Assembly (NCBI RefSeq): GCF_041734735.1
Contig: NC_134900.1
Coordinates: 30,494,870 to 30,558,869, forward strand
Length of the DNA stretch: 64,000 nucleotides
From: Babylonia areolata
Taxonomy: Eukaryota > Mollusca > Gastropoda > Neogastropoda > Buccinidae
Reading direction: 5' to 3'
Below the pieces are notes generated by a model. It made no database searches. It saw nothing but the letters and a program-made list of their open reading frames with translations, and had not been told where the DNA came from. This document shows, one piece after another, positions 1 through 44,586 of this stretch (position 1 is its first letter; the number at the start of each line of letters is the position of its first letter). The position numbers and the translations under genes were made by a program.

Positions 1-945
1 GTCCGACTAGAAGAAATTTGATCGATTGTTTATCGTTGTCACAGGTAAAGAAATTCATTCCACCACTGTCGCACGTCTTTGGGTGTTTGATTCTCCTCGT
101 CCTCCTCCTCCTCCCTTCTTCTTTTTTTAATTAAAATTTTTTGTTTTTTAAACGAGAGAACAGTGTTATGATGATGATGATGAGCATTTACGTCTAATCT
201 TGGAAATACTGTTAGATGACGTTGATTTAATTGTAGAAATACTTTTTATTGGATCCTCTTCTCCATTGATGAAGGCCAGCAAGGACAGGTAGCAGGATTG
301 GGCCATGCCTAAAATCTCAGTCCTTGGATAAAAAAAAAAAAAAAAGTTTTTAGTTCTGAGTTCTGAGATCATTTTCTTTTTTATGACGATGATGATGATT
401 ATAGAAGGTCTGCGCCATGAGATTTTTATGCGCCACGTCATCTTCTATATCCAAATTAACACATTAATGATTGGACGACTGTATGACACACAAGTCCTTT
501 TGGTGGAGTTTAACCACCTGTTGGCTGTAAGCCCTTATGGTCAAGCTGTTCAGGGCTTGGGTCTTTAGCATAGGGGTTCGGCGAAGGTTGCGTTGTTAGA
601 GGGGGTGAGTCCTGGACGTCTGTCTGCCCGGGTGGGAGGTCCGTCCGGCGTTCCGAAGGGGAGTTGACAGATCTGTCAGCGCTCAGAATGAAAAAAGAGA
701 AAGACGAGTCAAGCGGGTCGTCGTTGAAGGGCAGATGCGAGAGGAGAGAGAGAGAACGCAGGAAGTTCAACGCGAAGGCCACCAGCCTGTCAATCGGGGG
801 TGAGACGACAAACCCGAGGTCCCGTATGCGGCCCGTACCTTGGCGAATTGAGAAAGACCCCATGGCACCAAAAGTGTTGCGGTCCTCTGGCAACGTGTGT
901 ACAAGAAATCCACTCCTGACAGGTACACAGACATAACATGCATGC

Positions 946-1062
946 TTTCAAGGCCTGACTGGGGCGTTTGGTTGTTGTGCTGCTGTCAGGCATTTTACCG
1001 GGCAGATGTGGTGTAACTTGTATGGATTTGTCCCAACGCAGTGACGCCTCCTTGAGAAAAAC
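946..1062 (+). mobile_element. SINE-like element, family C (partial copy)
   Basis: Shares the body AAGGCCTGACT...GCAGATGTGGTGTA...ACGCAGTGACGCCTCCTTGAG with three other copies in the window. This copy lacks the (ACTGAT)n tail and is the most diverged near its start. The family assignment is based only on within-window similarity. Confidence 0.6.
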
Positions 1063-2642
1063 GAAAAGTGTGATTACGATTTTTAGAAAGCTGAAACACA
1101 GTTGGTTTAAACATTTTTTAATTTCAAGAAACAAGGTGCAATACAGCGTTCAGTTAATAAGACTTGAGCAAACAACAAGCATGAGCTTATATCGTGCTCG
1201 TTCATATGTAACAAGCAATACAGAAACGCAATGGCGAAAATACACACATTATTTGACAATGAAAAGAAGGTTGAAGTGCAAGACAAAACTACACTGAACA
1301 AGAAAAACAACAACAACAAAAACACACACACACAAAAAAAAACCTACTATTACCGCAACTACCTCTGACAACAACAACAATGATAATATTAATGATATTA
1401 CTAATACTAACATAGTAGCAACAATAATAACACACTGGAAAGTGAACATCACCTGAGGAGTAATGTAATGGGGGAGGGAGAGGGAGAGAGAGAGGGAAAC
1501 ACAGTTAAAAAGAATCATGATACAGTTCCAGTACGCAAGCACCGACACCACCTCCACCTCCACCTCCACCTCCTCTCATTCACCCACTCACACACAAACA
1601 TGTTCACAATTACACATACACGTAACACACCTCTCTGTCTCCACCTCCACATCCGGCCATCCACCCCCCCCCACCCACCCACACACACACACCCACATCC
1701 CATTCCCCCTTTTCCCTTACTCCCTCCCTACCTCGCACCCTCCCGACATAGATCCCGATCTTCATTCATTCCAAAAACGCTGCATGGGGATTGCTGATCA
1801 GATCTCACAGAGGGGGGGCCCCCACATACATACATACATACATACGTACGTACATGCACACACACAGATCTCCACGCACGACCTGTCACCAACAACAGAC
1901 CTGTCTGTTGACTGTACACAACACCCACACCACAGACAACAACAACAACAACAACAAACAGGGCACAGACAGGCAGAGAATGACTGAATGACTGAACGCC
2001 CTGTGGGGTTGTCAATGCCCGCACGATTGTGGAAATGATTCCCTTGTGGCAGTCTGTTCATACCCCCTGTTGATAGTTTTATCCCCCCGGGTCAAATCTG
2101 GATAGTCCGGATTGATTAACCCCGTGGATCTACATACATATATTACAATATTAGACCAGCCTGGAATGACGCACCAGGGGGTAAACCTCAGATTGTTAGA
2201 ACTGACATCGCCCCACACCCCTGGTTGGATTTTACACACCTCCAAATGGATATGGGGGTAATATACTAGGCTAAGTTTGAAATGACCGCCGGGGGGGAAG
2301 GGGTGGGGGGTGGGGGAGTAACTTAACCCATGCGAAGTGTGTGTGTGAATTGACCAGAAATGGGGTAGTTTGCAGGTGCAGAAATGGGGTAGTTTGCAGG
2401 TGGGGGTGGGCTAGCCAAGAATGACTCCGGGTAAAATCCAGCAAGAGGTATATGAAGAGGAGGGGGGGGGGGGGGGGGGGGTCATTTGAGGCTAGCTTAG
2501 ATTGAGTAGTAGCATTTTTATGTATTTATCTATTATTTTTAAAATTAATTTATTTTATTTATTTATTTATCATTTTTATTTATTCATTTATTATTTTTGT
2601 TATTTTATTTTTTTTTATTTATTTATTTTATTTTATTTTTTT

Positions 2643-2768
2643 TCTCAAAACCTGACTAAGCGCGTTGGGTTACGCTGCTGGTCAGGCATGAGCTTGGGAG
2701 ATGTGGTGTCGCGTATATGGATATGACCGAACGCAGAGACGCCTCCTTGAGCTACTGATACTGATACT
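2643..2768 (+). mobile_element. SINE-like element, family C, with (ACTGAT)n tail
   Basis: Begins CTCAAAACCTGACTAAGCGC, ends CCTCCTTGAGCTACTGATACT. It is preceded by a ~135-bp AT-rich TTTATTTA tract (2507-2642) also seen before the copy at 52435, so that tract may belong to the element. Confidence 0.7.
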
Positions 2769-4199
2769 TAGAATGACCCCTGGATAAAATCCAGAGGGGG
2801 AGGAGGGGGTGGGTGGGGTGTGTGTATAGATTGAGGCTGTTTACACGACTGCATCATGTTGACCGCCCAGTGCTGTGGCGTACACTGCTGATATCACGTA
2901 GTCCTCCCCTCCCCCCCCCCCCCCCCCCTCCCACCCCCTAACCCTCCTCCCCACTGTCTGCCCACGTTTTGTTTGTTGGCTGGCATGGCATGGCATGGTA
3001 CATGGCATAGCAGCAGGTGCCCTTTCCTGTTCAGGTCACGATCAGAGCAGACCGGGACCAACAGGACGGCCAGACCATAGACACGTGTTCACAGTGGACC
3101 TGACGAGACTACAGGGGGGAAATAGATAACGGTGCACTTTTGTTCAGTGCTGTATTGTGTACTTGGCTGGTCAAGCCTTTGTTCCCATCAACATTTACCC
3201 CCCCCCCCCCCCTTTCCTTTCTCACCAACAGGGGTTCAGCCAACGGTTTTTTGGAAGTTGTGGGCAAAGAAAAGCGTTCAAAATTAGCCCCCCCTGCCCC
3301 CGCCCAGCAGTGGGCGAAGGAAAGTGTTTGAATTTAACATTCCCCCATCCCCAACCCCCACATTAAACGGTCTGGTGTGATTGCTCCCCAATGGCTGTTC
3401 ATTCACAAAGCTAATGAAGCCTGTAAGGTAATGAAGCCAGGCTGATCTGTATCACTCATGACTATTTTTCAAGTTTGTTTGTTTATTTTTCTCAGTTGAT
3501 ATTCTCTGCTCGGAGGACAAACATTGCTGGAATGTTGAAAGAATATAAACGTGCCTCGTTACGTACATTTATTCGAAAGACTGGCATTTGTTGTCTCCAC
3601 CCCCCCCCCCCGCCCCCCCCGAAGAGCTCGTGTTAATTCCCATACAAGGCGAAAATAATGACATGCTTGGGTTTTACGATTTTAACCCCTGTCACGATGA
3701 TGGTGACACTGTTACCTCGAGGTGTGTGTGTGTGTGTGTGTGTGTGTAGGAGGGGTGTGTGGATTGTCAGGTGAGAGAAGGTTATATTTAGAGCACCGAG
3801 TTGTGAAGTGACAGTTGGTGTCTGAGTACCGTTGTTGCGAACAGCAAGGGAACTCTTCCGGGGCTGGGCTAGGCTACCTTTTCCCGGTACTCTACACCCA
3901 CCCACCCACCCGTTCTGTTCCTCTTTCCTGCACTGTCTGTTTTCTCTTTCCACCTTTGTCTTTCAGGAGTCTCAGTAGCCAGAAACAAATGATGTTCATG
4001 GTTTTCCGTCAAGGGAGGGAGGGAGGAAGCGAAATGAAATGAACTTTATTTTACGATGTTAGTGGAGTAACCACAATTTCAGATAAAAAATTTTTTTTTT
4101 TTTAAAGTCATCCAGCTCTCGGTGCAACCCACCACACTTTTCTACTGAAAAGAAAAGTCCCAAAGACAAACGCACGCGTCCCTCCCCCACCACCCACAA

Positions 4200-5660
<1,461 letters not shown>

Positions 5661-5663
5661 ACT

Positions 5664-5800
5664 GTGTTGGTCATTGTAATTATAACAGCTGCATGTCCTT
5701 TCCCCCCCCCCCCTTCCCTTTCGTGTATATAATTGGTCACTTACATGCTTTTATATGTACTGTGTGTGTGTGTGATTGTGAGAGAGAGAGAGAGACGGGG
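5664..5800. repeat. Inverted copy of the unit end of the 4.2-5.7 kb array
   Basis: Read on the minus strand, ATAACAGCTGCATGTCC near 5690 and GTATATAATTGGTCACTTAC near 5730 match the GGACATGCAGCTGTTAT and GTATATAACTGGTCATGTGC blocks of the array, in inverted order, followed by GT/GA repeats complementary to the CA/CT tract. The array thus ends in an inverted repeat of roughly 100 bp plus simple sequence. Confidence 0.7.
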
Positions 5801-5923
5801 GGGTGGGGGGGGGGTGGGGGAGGGGGGAGTTCTGAGGGGTATGAACCGACTCGTAGCCAGCATACAAGAGCAATGAGGTCTTAGATCTCTCTTTTTTCTT
5901 TTTTTTCTTTTTTTTTTTTTTAA

Positions 5924-6147
5924 CTCACTCAGTACGGCCAGTCCTCTCTTCTCCTCTACACAGACCCCTCGGATGTCCAGTGGGTGTCTGAATGTCCCAA
6001 CCTTTAGCTTCCGTCGTCAGAATTGTGGTATTCTTTGTCAACATTCACCTCTTCAGTATAAGAGCCTTCCGCTTGCAATATTTTGATGATGGTAATTGGG
6101 GTGAAACGCTGTTAATGTCGTCTCTTTCGCCGTTCGTATGGAGAGAG
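5924..6147 (+). mobile_element. TTAA-flanked MITE, family A, copy 1 (224 bp)
   Basis: Begins CTCACTCAGTACGGCC and ends GTATGGAGAGAG, whose reverse complement CTCTCTCCATAC forms an imperfect terminal inverted repeat. It is flanked on both sides by TTAA (5920-5923 and 6148-6151), the target duplication typical of piggyBac-type transposition. It has no coding capacity. Length is identical to the two other copies. Confidence 0.85.
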
Positions 6148-7653
6148 TTAAACACACACATACACTCTCTGTCTCTCTCCAGTCAACAGTAAAGTGTCGT
6201 TTTTCCCCCGATGACTTAAAAAAGACAACCCACCATTTTCACGATGCTTCTGATCCCCTGTTGCCCCCTCCTCATATAACATGTACAGTACTTTACTGCC
6301 TCTCGCACTGACGGGGTGCCCGTGCTGAACCCCCCCAGCCCCCCTTTTGCCTTTGCGTTTCAAATCTCTCCGTACTCTCCGTCTGTCAAAACACGACTCA
6401 CCTCCCCCCTCCATTCTCACCCCCACCCCCACCCCCACCCCCGCCAGCCCGATGACAGGTTTTGTTCAACAGTTGTGGGGGAGTCAGTTAAGGATGTATG
6501 CATGTTCTTTTTGGAAACTGTTCTGTTTTCTGAATGCATTGACACTCACTGCTGCTGGAAGGGAGAGAGAGAGGGAGAGTTTTCCCATGACATGTACCCA
6601 GAAAGTAACTGCAGAATTTTTTTTGATATATTACTGCTTATTAGGAGAAAGGTTTTCCACTTCTTTGACATGGCTACTGTGAGAAAGATTTTTTTTTTTT
6701 TTTTTTTTATCAGCTCAGAAGAAACTACATAGTTTTATAACACCACTCTTGGAAGAGGTTTTCCAGGACCTACCGAGAAAGAAATGGGTTTAGAGAGTTT
6801 CCTTGGCCAAACGTTTGTGGGTCAGCCAGCAGTGAGTGGCTTTAATTCGTAGTTTTTGAAAGACATGCTTGTACACGCTTTCACATTCAGACACAAATAC
6901 AGGGACATTGGGTGTTTTTTTTAAAAAATGGGCGGGAAGGGGGCACGGGGAGACCTTTACAGACCGTGGGAGATACAATGTTCACACACACACAATGTTC
7001 ACACACACACAAACACACATATTCTACAATGCTGTCAGTCCTCAGTTTTTCTGTCTTCCCCTCTGTCCCAACTCTTTCGGTGTGCAGTCCATTGGAGGAT
7101 TGTTTTGGCGAGGCCATTGGATTCCTCTGGGCATCCTCAAAGACACCGGTGTTCAGTCGTTCATACTAATCACGTTTTGCCCCCTCCTGCCCCCCATCCT
7201 CCACCCACACCCACACCCCTCCCTCTCCCTCACGCCGACAGGAGTAAAGTTTCTTTTTTTTTTTCTTGCTGACCAAGAGACAAACATTATTTTTTCCATG
7301 ATGTTTTCTTCCATTGTTGCCGTTGTCCCCCACCCCCTCCCACGTCATATCTATCGCATTGGCGTGATGTCCTGCTGCCCCCCCCCCACCCCCCTTTTCC
7401 CTCCCCCATTAGCCTGTTCAAGTCTCTCTGGCCGTCTGTCATCTGTGTGTGTATGTGTGTTTTTTGTTGCGTGTGTGCGCGTGCACACTTTGTGTCTGTT
7501 GACGTGTTTTTGTAAAGCACGCACAGAACTTTGAAAACGGTATGAAAAGGGTATATAGATATATTCTTCTTCTTGTTTATCCTCAGCACCATCATCACTT
7601 TACCACCACCATCATCATCATCATGTTGTTATTATTTCATTTACTCCCAACAG

Positions 7654-37731
<30,078 letters not shown>

Positions 37732-40700
37732 TTCCCTATCAAACCTCTGATTTATGCACACGCTGTGTTGTGAGGACACACGCACTACACGCTCAAGCGG
37801 TAGCTACGCACTTTGTGTGTGTGTGTGTGTGTGACCAGACAGAGTCTGATCATGTTCGTCTTCAAGTCTCTCTACGTTTTTTTTTTCAAAGCCCAGGATT
37901 GTAAGACAGAAGTAGAGGTGCGCTCAAGTTCCACACCATGTAAGCAGACCAACAGGATTATGTCACAGACCGACTGATTGAGCAACCAGGTTTACCTCCC
38001 TCCCTTCACACAGCCGTGCGATGCTGGCTTCGCCTTTAACCTGCCCTTACTTAAACGACTGGCGTTCGGGTATTTCGAGTTGTGCGACTGGAAACAGATG
38101 ATGATTTTGTTTTTGATGTTTTACATTGTGTGACTGTGCGACAAAGCAAGAAGATACGTTCATTTCTGGATTCCCTGTGGGGGGGGGGGGGGTACATGGA
38201 AATGTTGAACGTATTTCATGTGACTGACTGTGCGTCTGCGTCAAACAGCATGGGTGTGCAGGCTGTTAGCTGTTCCGTCGAAGCGGTCGACGTTGATATC
38301 ACTTCGTCCCTAGTCCACTCAGGCATCTCTCTCTTCTCTCAGGCCACACAGCAGTCTCCATGAGTTGTTGCCCTTGACTTTGTTTACAGCACCGTTTTAC
38401 CTTGGAGTCTGTATGCACGGTGCCGTCGTGCGACTTCTACGTTCGGAGTGTGTGAGGAAACGTAGCATGGACATGGTTTTATTTTTACTTGTAGAGTGCG
38501 TGAATTGTAAACAGATTGTCAGTGTGTGATGTGTGTGGAAAACGTAAGGTTGACTCGATTGTACTTTTGGCGTGTGTGCTTGTTGTTGATACAGGTGGTT
38601 TTTTTTGTTGTTTTTTTTTTTTGTCAAGCCTGTATATTATGTTTGTTGTCTTTTTTTTTTTTTTTTTTTTTTTTTTAGCCTTGTGTGAAAGCCTTCAAAT
38701 TATTTAATAAGGAAAGTCCATGCAAGATAAGATGTTGACTGTTTGACAGAAGTCAACTTTTCTTTTATAAAAAAAAACACAAAAAAACAAGAAGAAATTG
38801 TGAATTAGCTGTGTACCATGTGTGAAAGGATTATGCTGGTTCCACAATGTGTCGGTCTCAGAAAACAAAATACTTTGCTTCCAGTGTGTTCATAAGATGT
38901 CGAGAAACATTGATAAGGGTATACGTTTGGACAAATGTTGAATTTTTTGTTTGTTCTTGAATTGTGCTTGGTATGGCTGATGGATGGATGTGTGTGTCCT
39001 GGGTGGGTTGCGGTGTGTTACAGACCAAGTGATTTGAAATCATTCTTGTAATCACAGAAACTGGAAACAATGGAAAATATATATATAATATCTAGATAGA
39101 TACGATAATGTTATGATTACTTTATTGGATAGACATGCTCCCGATTATTGTATAGTTTGTTGCTCCTTTATTTTCCCCCCAGAACACTAAACGGACAATG
39201 GATGTGGGTGGTTCACCCAGTGTTTTGATCATCAGTGTAACAGACCTGAAGTGTGGTGTCCTGTTGTGGTTGTTTTTTGTCTTGTTGGTCAACATGTATC
39301 AAAGAATAATTATTTTATGCAAATCAAATTTTACCAGTGTATCGGCACAATCATTTTTATCTCAGCGGGTCATAAGACAAGATATTTCCATTTAGTTTAC
39401 ATATGGACGTTGCACTTGAATGAAATGTTTAGGTTTTTTTTTTGGTTTTGTTTTTTCAATAATCATAATCAGTATAAAGTGCGTATAGTCTCATTTGCCT
39501 GGGGATGGGATTTTTTTTTTTTTTTTGTATTTGTTTTTGTTTTATTGTCAACCAAACAGTTGATCTCATTGACGTTAAACTGATACCTCGCTGATCCATA
39601 ACCCCTTACCCAGCCTCCGTGGTAATGAAATCATAGCTGATGAGTTGTGGACACTGCAAGGTGACTGTGTATGCTGCTGTGAGTGTGTGTGCGTCATGAT
39701 TGTGCGCTTTGCTTAGGACTTGAAATGGTGAAAGTCCTGCAGATCACTGGTTTCGGTCCCATTTCCCCCCCCCCCCCCCCGCCCGAGTTGTTGTTATTGT
39801 TGTGGCTGCTGTAGTTGTTGTCGTGGTTCTGAACAGGTTTGTGCATGGCGTGTGGAGGAATGTGTTCTTGGTTGTGAAGCGCAGCGAGGAGAAGGCGTTT
39901 GTTTTGGGGACCGACGTGAATACGGAAGGGGCCATCATGCTTGGTGTTTTAATCAGATATTATTGTACATGTTTTGCCATGTCATTCTCTCAAGGCCTGA
40001 CTAAGCGCGTTGAGTTATGCTGCTTGTCTGGCGTCCGCGTAGCAGATGTTGGTGTAGCGTATGTATGGATTTGTTGGGAGTGCAGTGAAGCGTCCTTGAG
40101 AAACTGAACTGAACTGAGCTGAGCTGAGCTGAACTGCCATGTCAGTGCCCGGGGCGGAGTTAGCCAGAGTGGCAAGTTATGCTGGTACCTGGACTGAACA
40201 TGTGGGCTGCATTGCTTGAAACCTTTAATTTTTGTTGAATATTGTAAGCCTCAGAAAACATGAAATACCCGGGTTTTTTTTTTTTCTTTCTTTCTTTCTT
40301 TCTTTTTTTTTTTTCCTTTCTTTTTTTTTTTTTGGCCCTCCAACGTCCCATTTTTTTCTGATGCCTTATTTTTCTCCTTTTTTTTTTCTTTTTTTAAAAA
40401 TTAATTTTTAATGGTCCATGCTATATTTTTTCTCAACATTTTTCCTTTGAATTCAGTATACAAGAAAAAAAAAAATGATTCGGTTGTAATTCAGCATATA
40501 AAATTATGAATGTTCTTCACTGATTTTTTTTAAACATTTTGTTTACACTGCTCCTGCTACTCCTACATCCACTAACATAAATTTTCAAAATGGCTTCTCT
40601 TCATTTTTCTCTTCTTAAAGTGTATGGTAACTCAGAAGAAAGTACTTAAAAAGTTGCATGAACACAGGAAATGTTTCCAGTGTGTGTGTGTGGAGACCCT

Positions 40701-41904
40701 TAACGGAATAGGCTGACAGACAACTGTTGAGAGAGAGAGAGACAAATGGCTGGAGACTTGGTGGAGGGCTGTTTTTGTGGTGGGGTGGGGTGGGTTGTGG
40801 GGGTCCCTAAGCTGGGGTGGGTTGCACGAGCGTTCTCTGCAGTGCTGAGGTGGGTGGCTGAGTTTTAAAACTTTTTGCCAAGCCTGTGGAATTTGGCATT
40901 GACTGAGAAGAATTGTGAAACTAAAGGTAAGTGAAGTTTGTGGTGCCGAGATCACTCGTGCAACCCCAGCCTGTGGGTGGATGTTGGCTGCGGTATTGTG
41001 CAGGGCTGTTCAGTTAGCATGTTTGTGAGTGTGTGTGTGTGTGTGTTGACTAGCAGACGGAGCTGCTTTTTATTTATCATTTTTTATTTATTTTTTTTTT
41101 TTAAGTCACAGCATTTTTTTTAACTTCGATATTGGTAAAATTAATTGCATGGTTTATTTGGGGGTGGGTGGGAGGGGGTTGGGGGGGTGGTGTCTGATTT
41201 TATGGTCATGGTTTTTCACACACAACAAGAGTTGTTCATTCCCCTGTTCTTCAAGCCTTTGAGTGAGTGGTGGACATTGTGATTTTTCTTTTCATCCGTG
41301 CGTATTCATGCATTCTTTATATTCGTCCATTTCTAATCTACTGATTTGCTGCTCTTACTGAAAGAAGTGGGGGACGGTCTTGGGACCTGATATTAGATGA
41401 ATGTTTTGGTCTGTTGCATGTTGCTTCAGATGGGTTTTCTCATGGAGTGATTTTGCTGTTGAGGTTTTTTTTTTTAAAGTGGTACCTGTTGATTGTTATT
41501 TATCTATTTGACACTACAAAATTGGGGGGGGGGGGGGGATCTTAGTATTTTGTGTTCATATTATACTTTCATTGTCAATCACATGAGAAACTACCAAGCT
41601 AAAAAGAAAATGTTTTAAGTCCTTTTTAAATTTACATTTTAAATACATATTTCATCCATTTCACTGCTGTTTATTGAGCGAAAGTTTTATCAACACAAAG
41701 TGCCGTGATAGCTACACATTTTTAGACACAATTACCTTCCAAGGGAATACATCCTTTTGGATTACGCCTTGTGAAGCAAAGAAAGTACTGGTTGAAATGC
41801 TTCTTAGTCTTGGCCTTGGGATCACATACAACCTTGGGTTGTCTTACTTCAACAGAGATTGCAAGACTGTGTGTGAGTCAGAAATTTGAAACAGATGGTG
41901 ACTT
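37732..41904 (+). other. FoxP 3' UTR and/or downstream sequence, no further gene seen
   Basis: Continues T/G-rich with poly-T runs (38652-38677, 39509-39526), a C run near 39765-39780 and one SINE-like copy (39987-40137). I found no canonical AATAAA on the + strand here, so the 3' end of the FoxP transcript is not placed. Confidence 0.6.
39987..40137 (+). mobile_element. SINE-like element, family C
   Basis: Same body as the copies at 2643 and 52435 (CTCAAGGCCTGACTAAGCGC ... CCTTGAGAAACTGAACTGA), ending in a run of GAGCT/GAACT repeats instead of ACTGAT. It lies 2.3 kb after the FoxP stop codon. Confidence 0.7.
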
Positions 41905-44586
41905 GTTGACTGAAGGGAGGTATCCCTTGATGACTGATGGTGGTATCCTTCGGTGACTTTAGGATTATACCAATTGAGGAATGGACAAAGGAATCCCTTG
42001 GTGACTTGAGAATTATACCCATTGAGGAATGGACAAAGGAATGCCGTCATCACTTCAGTATTGCACCCATTGAGAAATGGGCAAAGGAATCCTTAGCTGA
42101 ATTGAGGATTGCACCCATTGAGGAATGGACAAAGGAATCTCGTCTTCACTTCAGGATTACACCCATTGAGGAATGGATGGAGGAATCCTTTGCTGACTTG
42201 AGGATTATACCCATTGAGGAATGGGTGGAGGAATCCCGTCTTCACTTCAGGATTATTCCCGTTGAGGAATGGGTGGAGGATTACACCTATTGAGGAATGA
42301 TGAAGGGAAATTCCTTCACCAAAGGACCAGTTACCACCTACAGGTCAGCTTGAACCATTTTTTCACCTATTGAGGAATGGGTGGAGGAATCCTGTGCTGA
42401 CTTGAGGATTACACCCATTGAGGAATCCTATGCTGACTTGAGGATTATTCCCATTGAGGAATGGGTGGAGGAATCCTATGCTGTCTTGAGGATTACATTC
42501 ATTGAGGAATGGGTGGAGGAATCCTGTGCTGACTGGAGGATTACACCCATTGAGGAATGGGTGGAGGAATCCTGTGCTGACTGGAGGATTACACCCATTG
42601 AGGAATGGATGGAGGAATCCTATGCCGTCTTGAGGATTACACCCATTGAGGAATGGGTGGAGGAATCCTATGCTGTCTTGAGGATTATACCCATTGAGGA
42701 ATGGGTGGAGGAATCCTATGCTGTCTTGAGGATTACACCCATTGAGGAATGGATGGAAGAATCCTGTGCTGACTGGAGGATTACACCCATTGAGGAATGG
42801 ATGGAGGAATCCTATGCCGTCTTGAGGATTACACCCATTGAGGAATGGGTGGAGGAATCCTATGCTGTCTTGAGGATTATACCCATTGAGGAATGGACAA
42901 AGGAATCCTGTCTTCACTTGAGGAATGGATGGAGGAATCCTGTCTTAACTTCAGGATTATTCCCGTTGAGGAATGGGTGGAGGATTACACCTATTGAGGA
43001 ATGATGAAGGGAAATTCCTTCACCAAAGGACCAGTTACCACCTACAGGTCAGTTTGAACCATTTTTTCAACAATTGAGGAATGGGTGGAGGAATCCTATG
43101 CTGACTTGAGGATTACACCCATTGAGGAATCCTGTGCTGACTGGAGGATTACACCCATTGAGGAATGGGTGGAGGAATCCTATCCTGTCTTGAGGATTAC
43201 ACCCATTGAGGAATGGGTGGAGGAATCCTGTGCTGACTGGAGGATTACACCCATTGAGGAATGGGTGGAGGAATCCTATGCTGTCTTGAGGATTACACCC
43301 ATTGAGGAATGGATGGAAGAATCCTGTGCTGACTGGAGGATTACACCCATTGAGGAATGGGTGGAGGAATCCTATGCTGTCTTGAGGATTATACCCATTG
43401 AGGAATGGACAAAGGAATTCTGTCTTCACTTGAGGAATGGATGGAGGAATCCTGTCTTAACTTCAGTATTATTCCTGTTGAGGAATGGGTGGAGGATTAC
43501 ACCTATTGAGGAATGATGAAGGGAAATTCCTTCACCAAAGGACCAGTTACCACCTACAGGTCAGTTTGAACCATTTTTTCAACAATTGAGGAATGGGTGG
43601 AGGAATCCTATGCTGACTTGAGGATTACACCCATTGAGGAATCCTGTGCTGACTGGAGGATTACACCCATTGAGGAATGGGTGGAGGAATCCTGTGCTGA
43701 CTGGAGGATTACACCCATTGAGGAATGGATGGAGGAATCCTATGCCGTCTTGAGGATTACACCCATTGAGGAATGGGTGGAGGAATCCGGTGCTGTCTTG
43801 AGGATTATACCCATTGAGGAATGGGTGGAGGAATGCTATGCTGTCTTGAGGATTACACCCATTGAGGAATGGATGGAGGAATCCTGTGCTGTCTTGAGGA
43901 TTATACCCATTGAGGAATGGGTGGAGGAATCCTATGCTGTCTTGAGGATTACACCCATTGAGGAATGGGTGGAGGAATCCTATGCTGTCTTGAGGATTAC
44001 ACCCATTGAGGAATGGGTGGAGGAATCCTGTGCTGTCTTGAGGATTATACCCATTGAGGAATGGGTGGAGGAATCCTATGCTGTCTTGAGGATTACACCC
44101 ATTGAGGAATGGATGGAGGAATCCTGTGCTGACTGGAGGATTACACCCATTGAGGAATGGATGGAGGAATCCTATGCTGTCTTGAGGATTACACCCATTG
44201 AGGAATGGATGGAGGAATCCTATGCTGACTGGAGGATTACACCCATTGAGGAATGGTTGGAGGAATCCTTTGCTGTCTTGAGGATTACACCCATTGAGGA
44301 ATGGATGGAGGAATCCTGTGCTGACGGGAGGATTACACCCATTGAGGAATGGATGGAGGAATCCTGTGCTGACTGGAGGATTACACCCATTGAGGAATGG
44401 GTGGAGGAATCCTGTGCTGACTGGAGGATTATTCCCATTGAGGAATGGGTGGAGGAATCCTGTGCTGACTGGAGGATTACACCCATTGAGGAATGGGTGG
44501 AGGAATCCTGTGCTGACTGGAGGATTATTCCCATTGAGGAATGGGTGGAGGAATCCTGTGCTGACTGGAGGATTGTATCTCTTGGT
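41905..44586 (+). repeat. 48-bp minisatellite with higher-order structure (2.7 kb)
   Basis: The unit is ACCCATTGAGGAATGG(G/A)TGG, AGGAATCCT(A/G)TGCTG(T/A)CT, (T/G)GAGGATTAC. Because 48 is a multiple of three, it reads as 16-residue repeats (IEEWVEESYAVLRITP) on the + strand, and also stays open on the minus strand (HPFLNGCNPQDSIGFL). A spacer GATGAAGGGAAATTCCTTCA then CCAAAGGACCAGTTACC recurs near 42298, 43003 and 43515, marking higher-order units of about 700 and 510 bp. Confidence 0.93.

Noticed and set aside
510-936. Possible upstream FoxP exon in the GC-richer stretch at 560-900
   Set aside because: No glutamine-rich or other FoxP-like sequence in any frame, and no phase-compatible donor supported by similarity.
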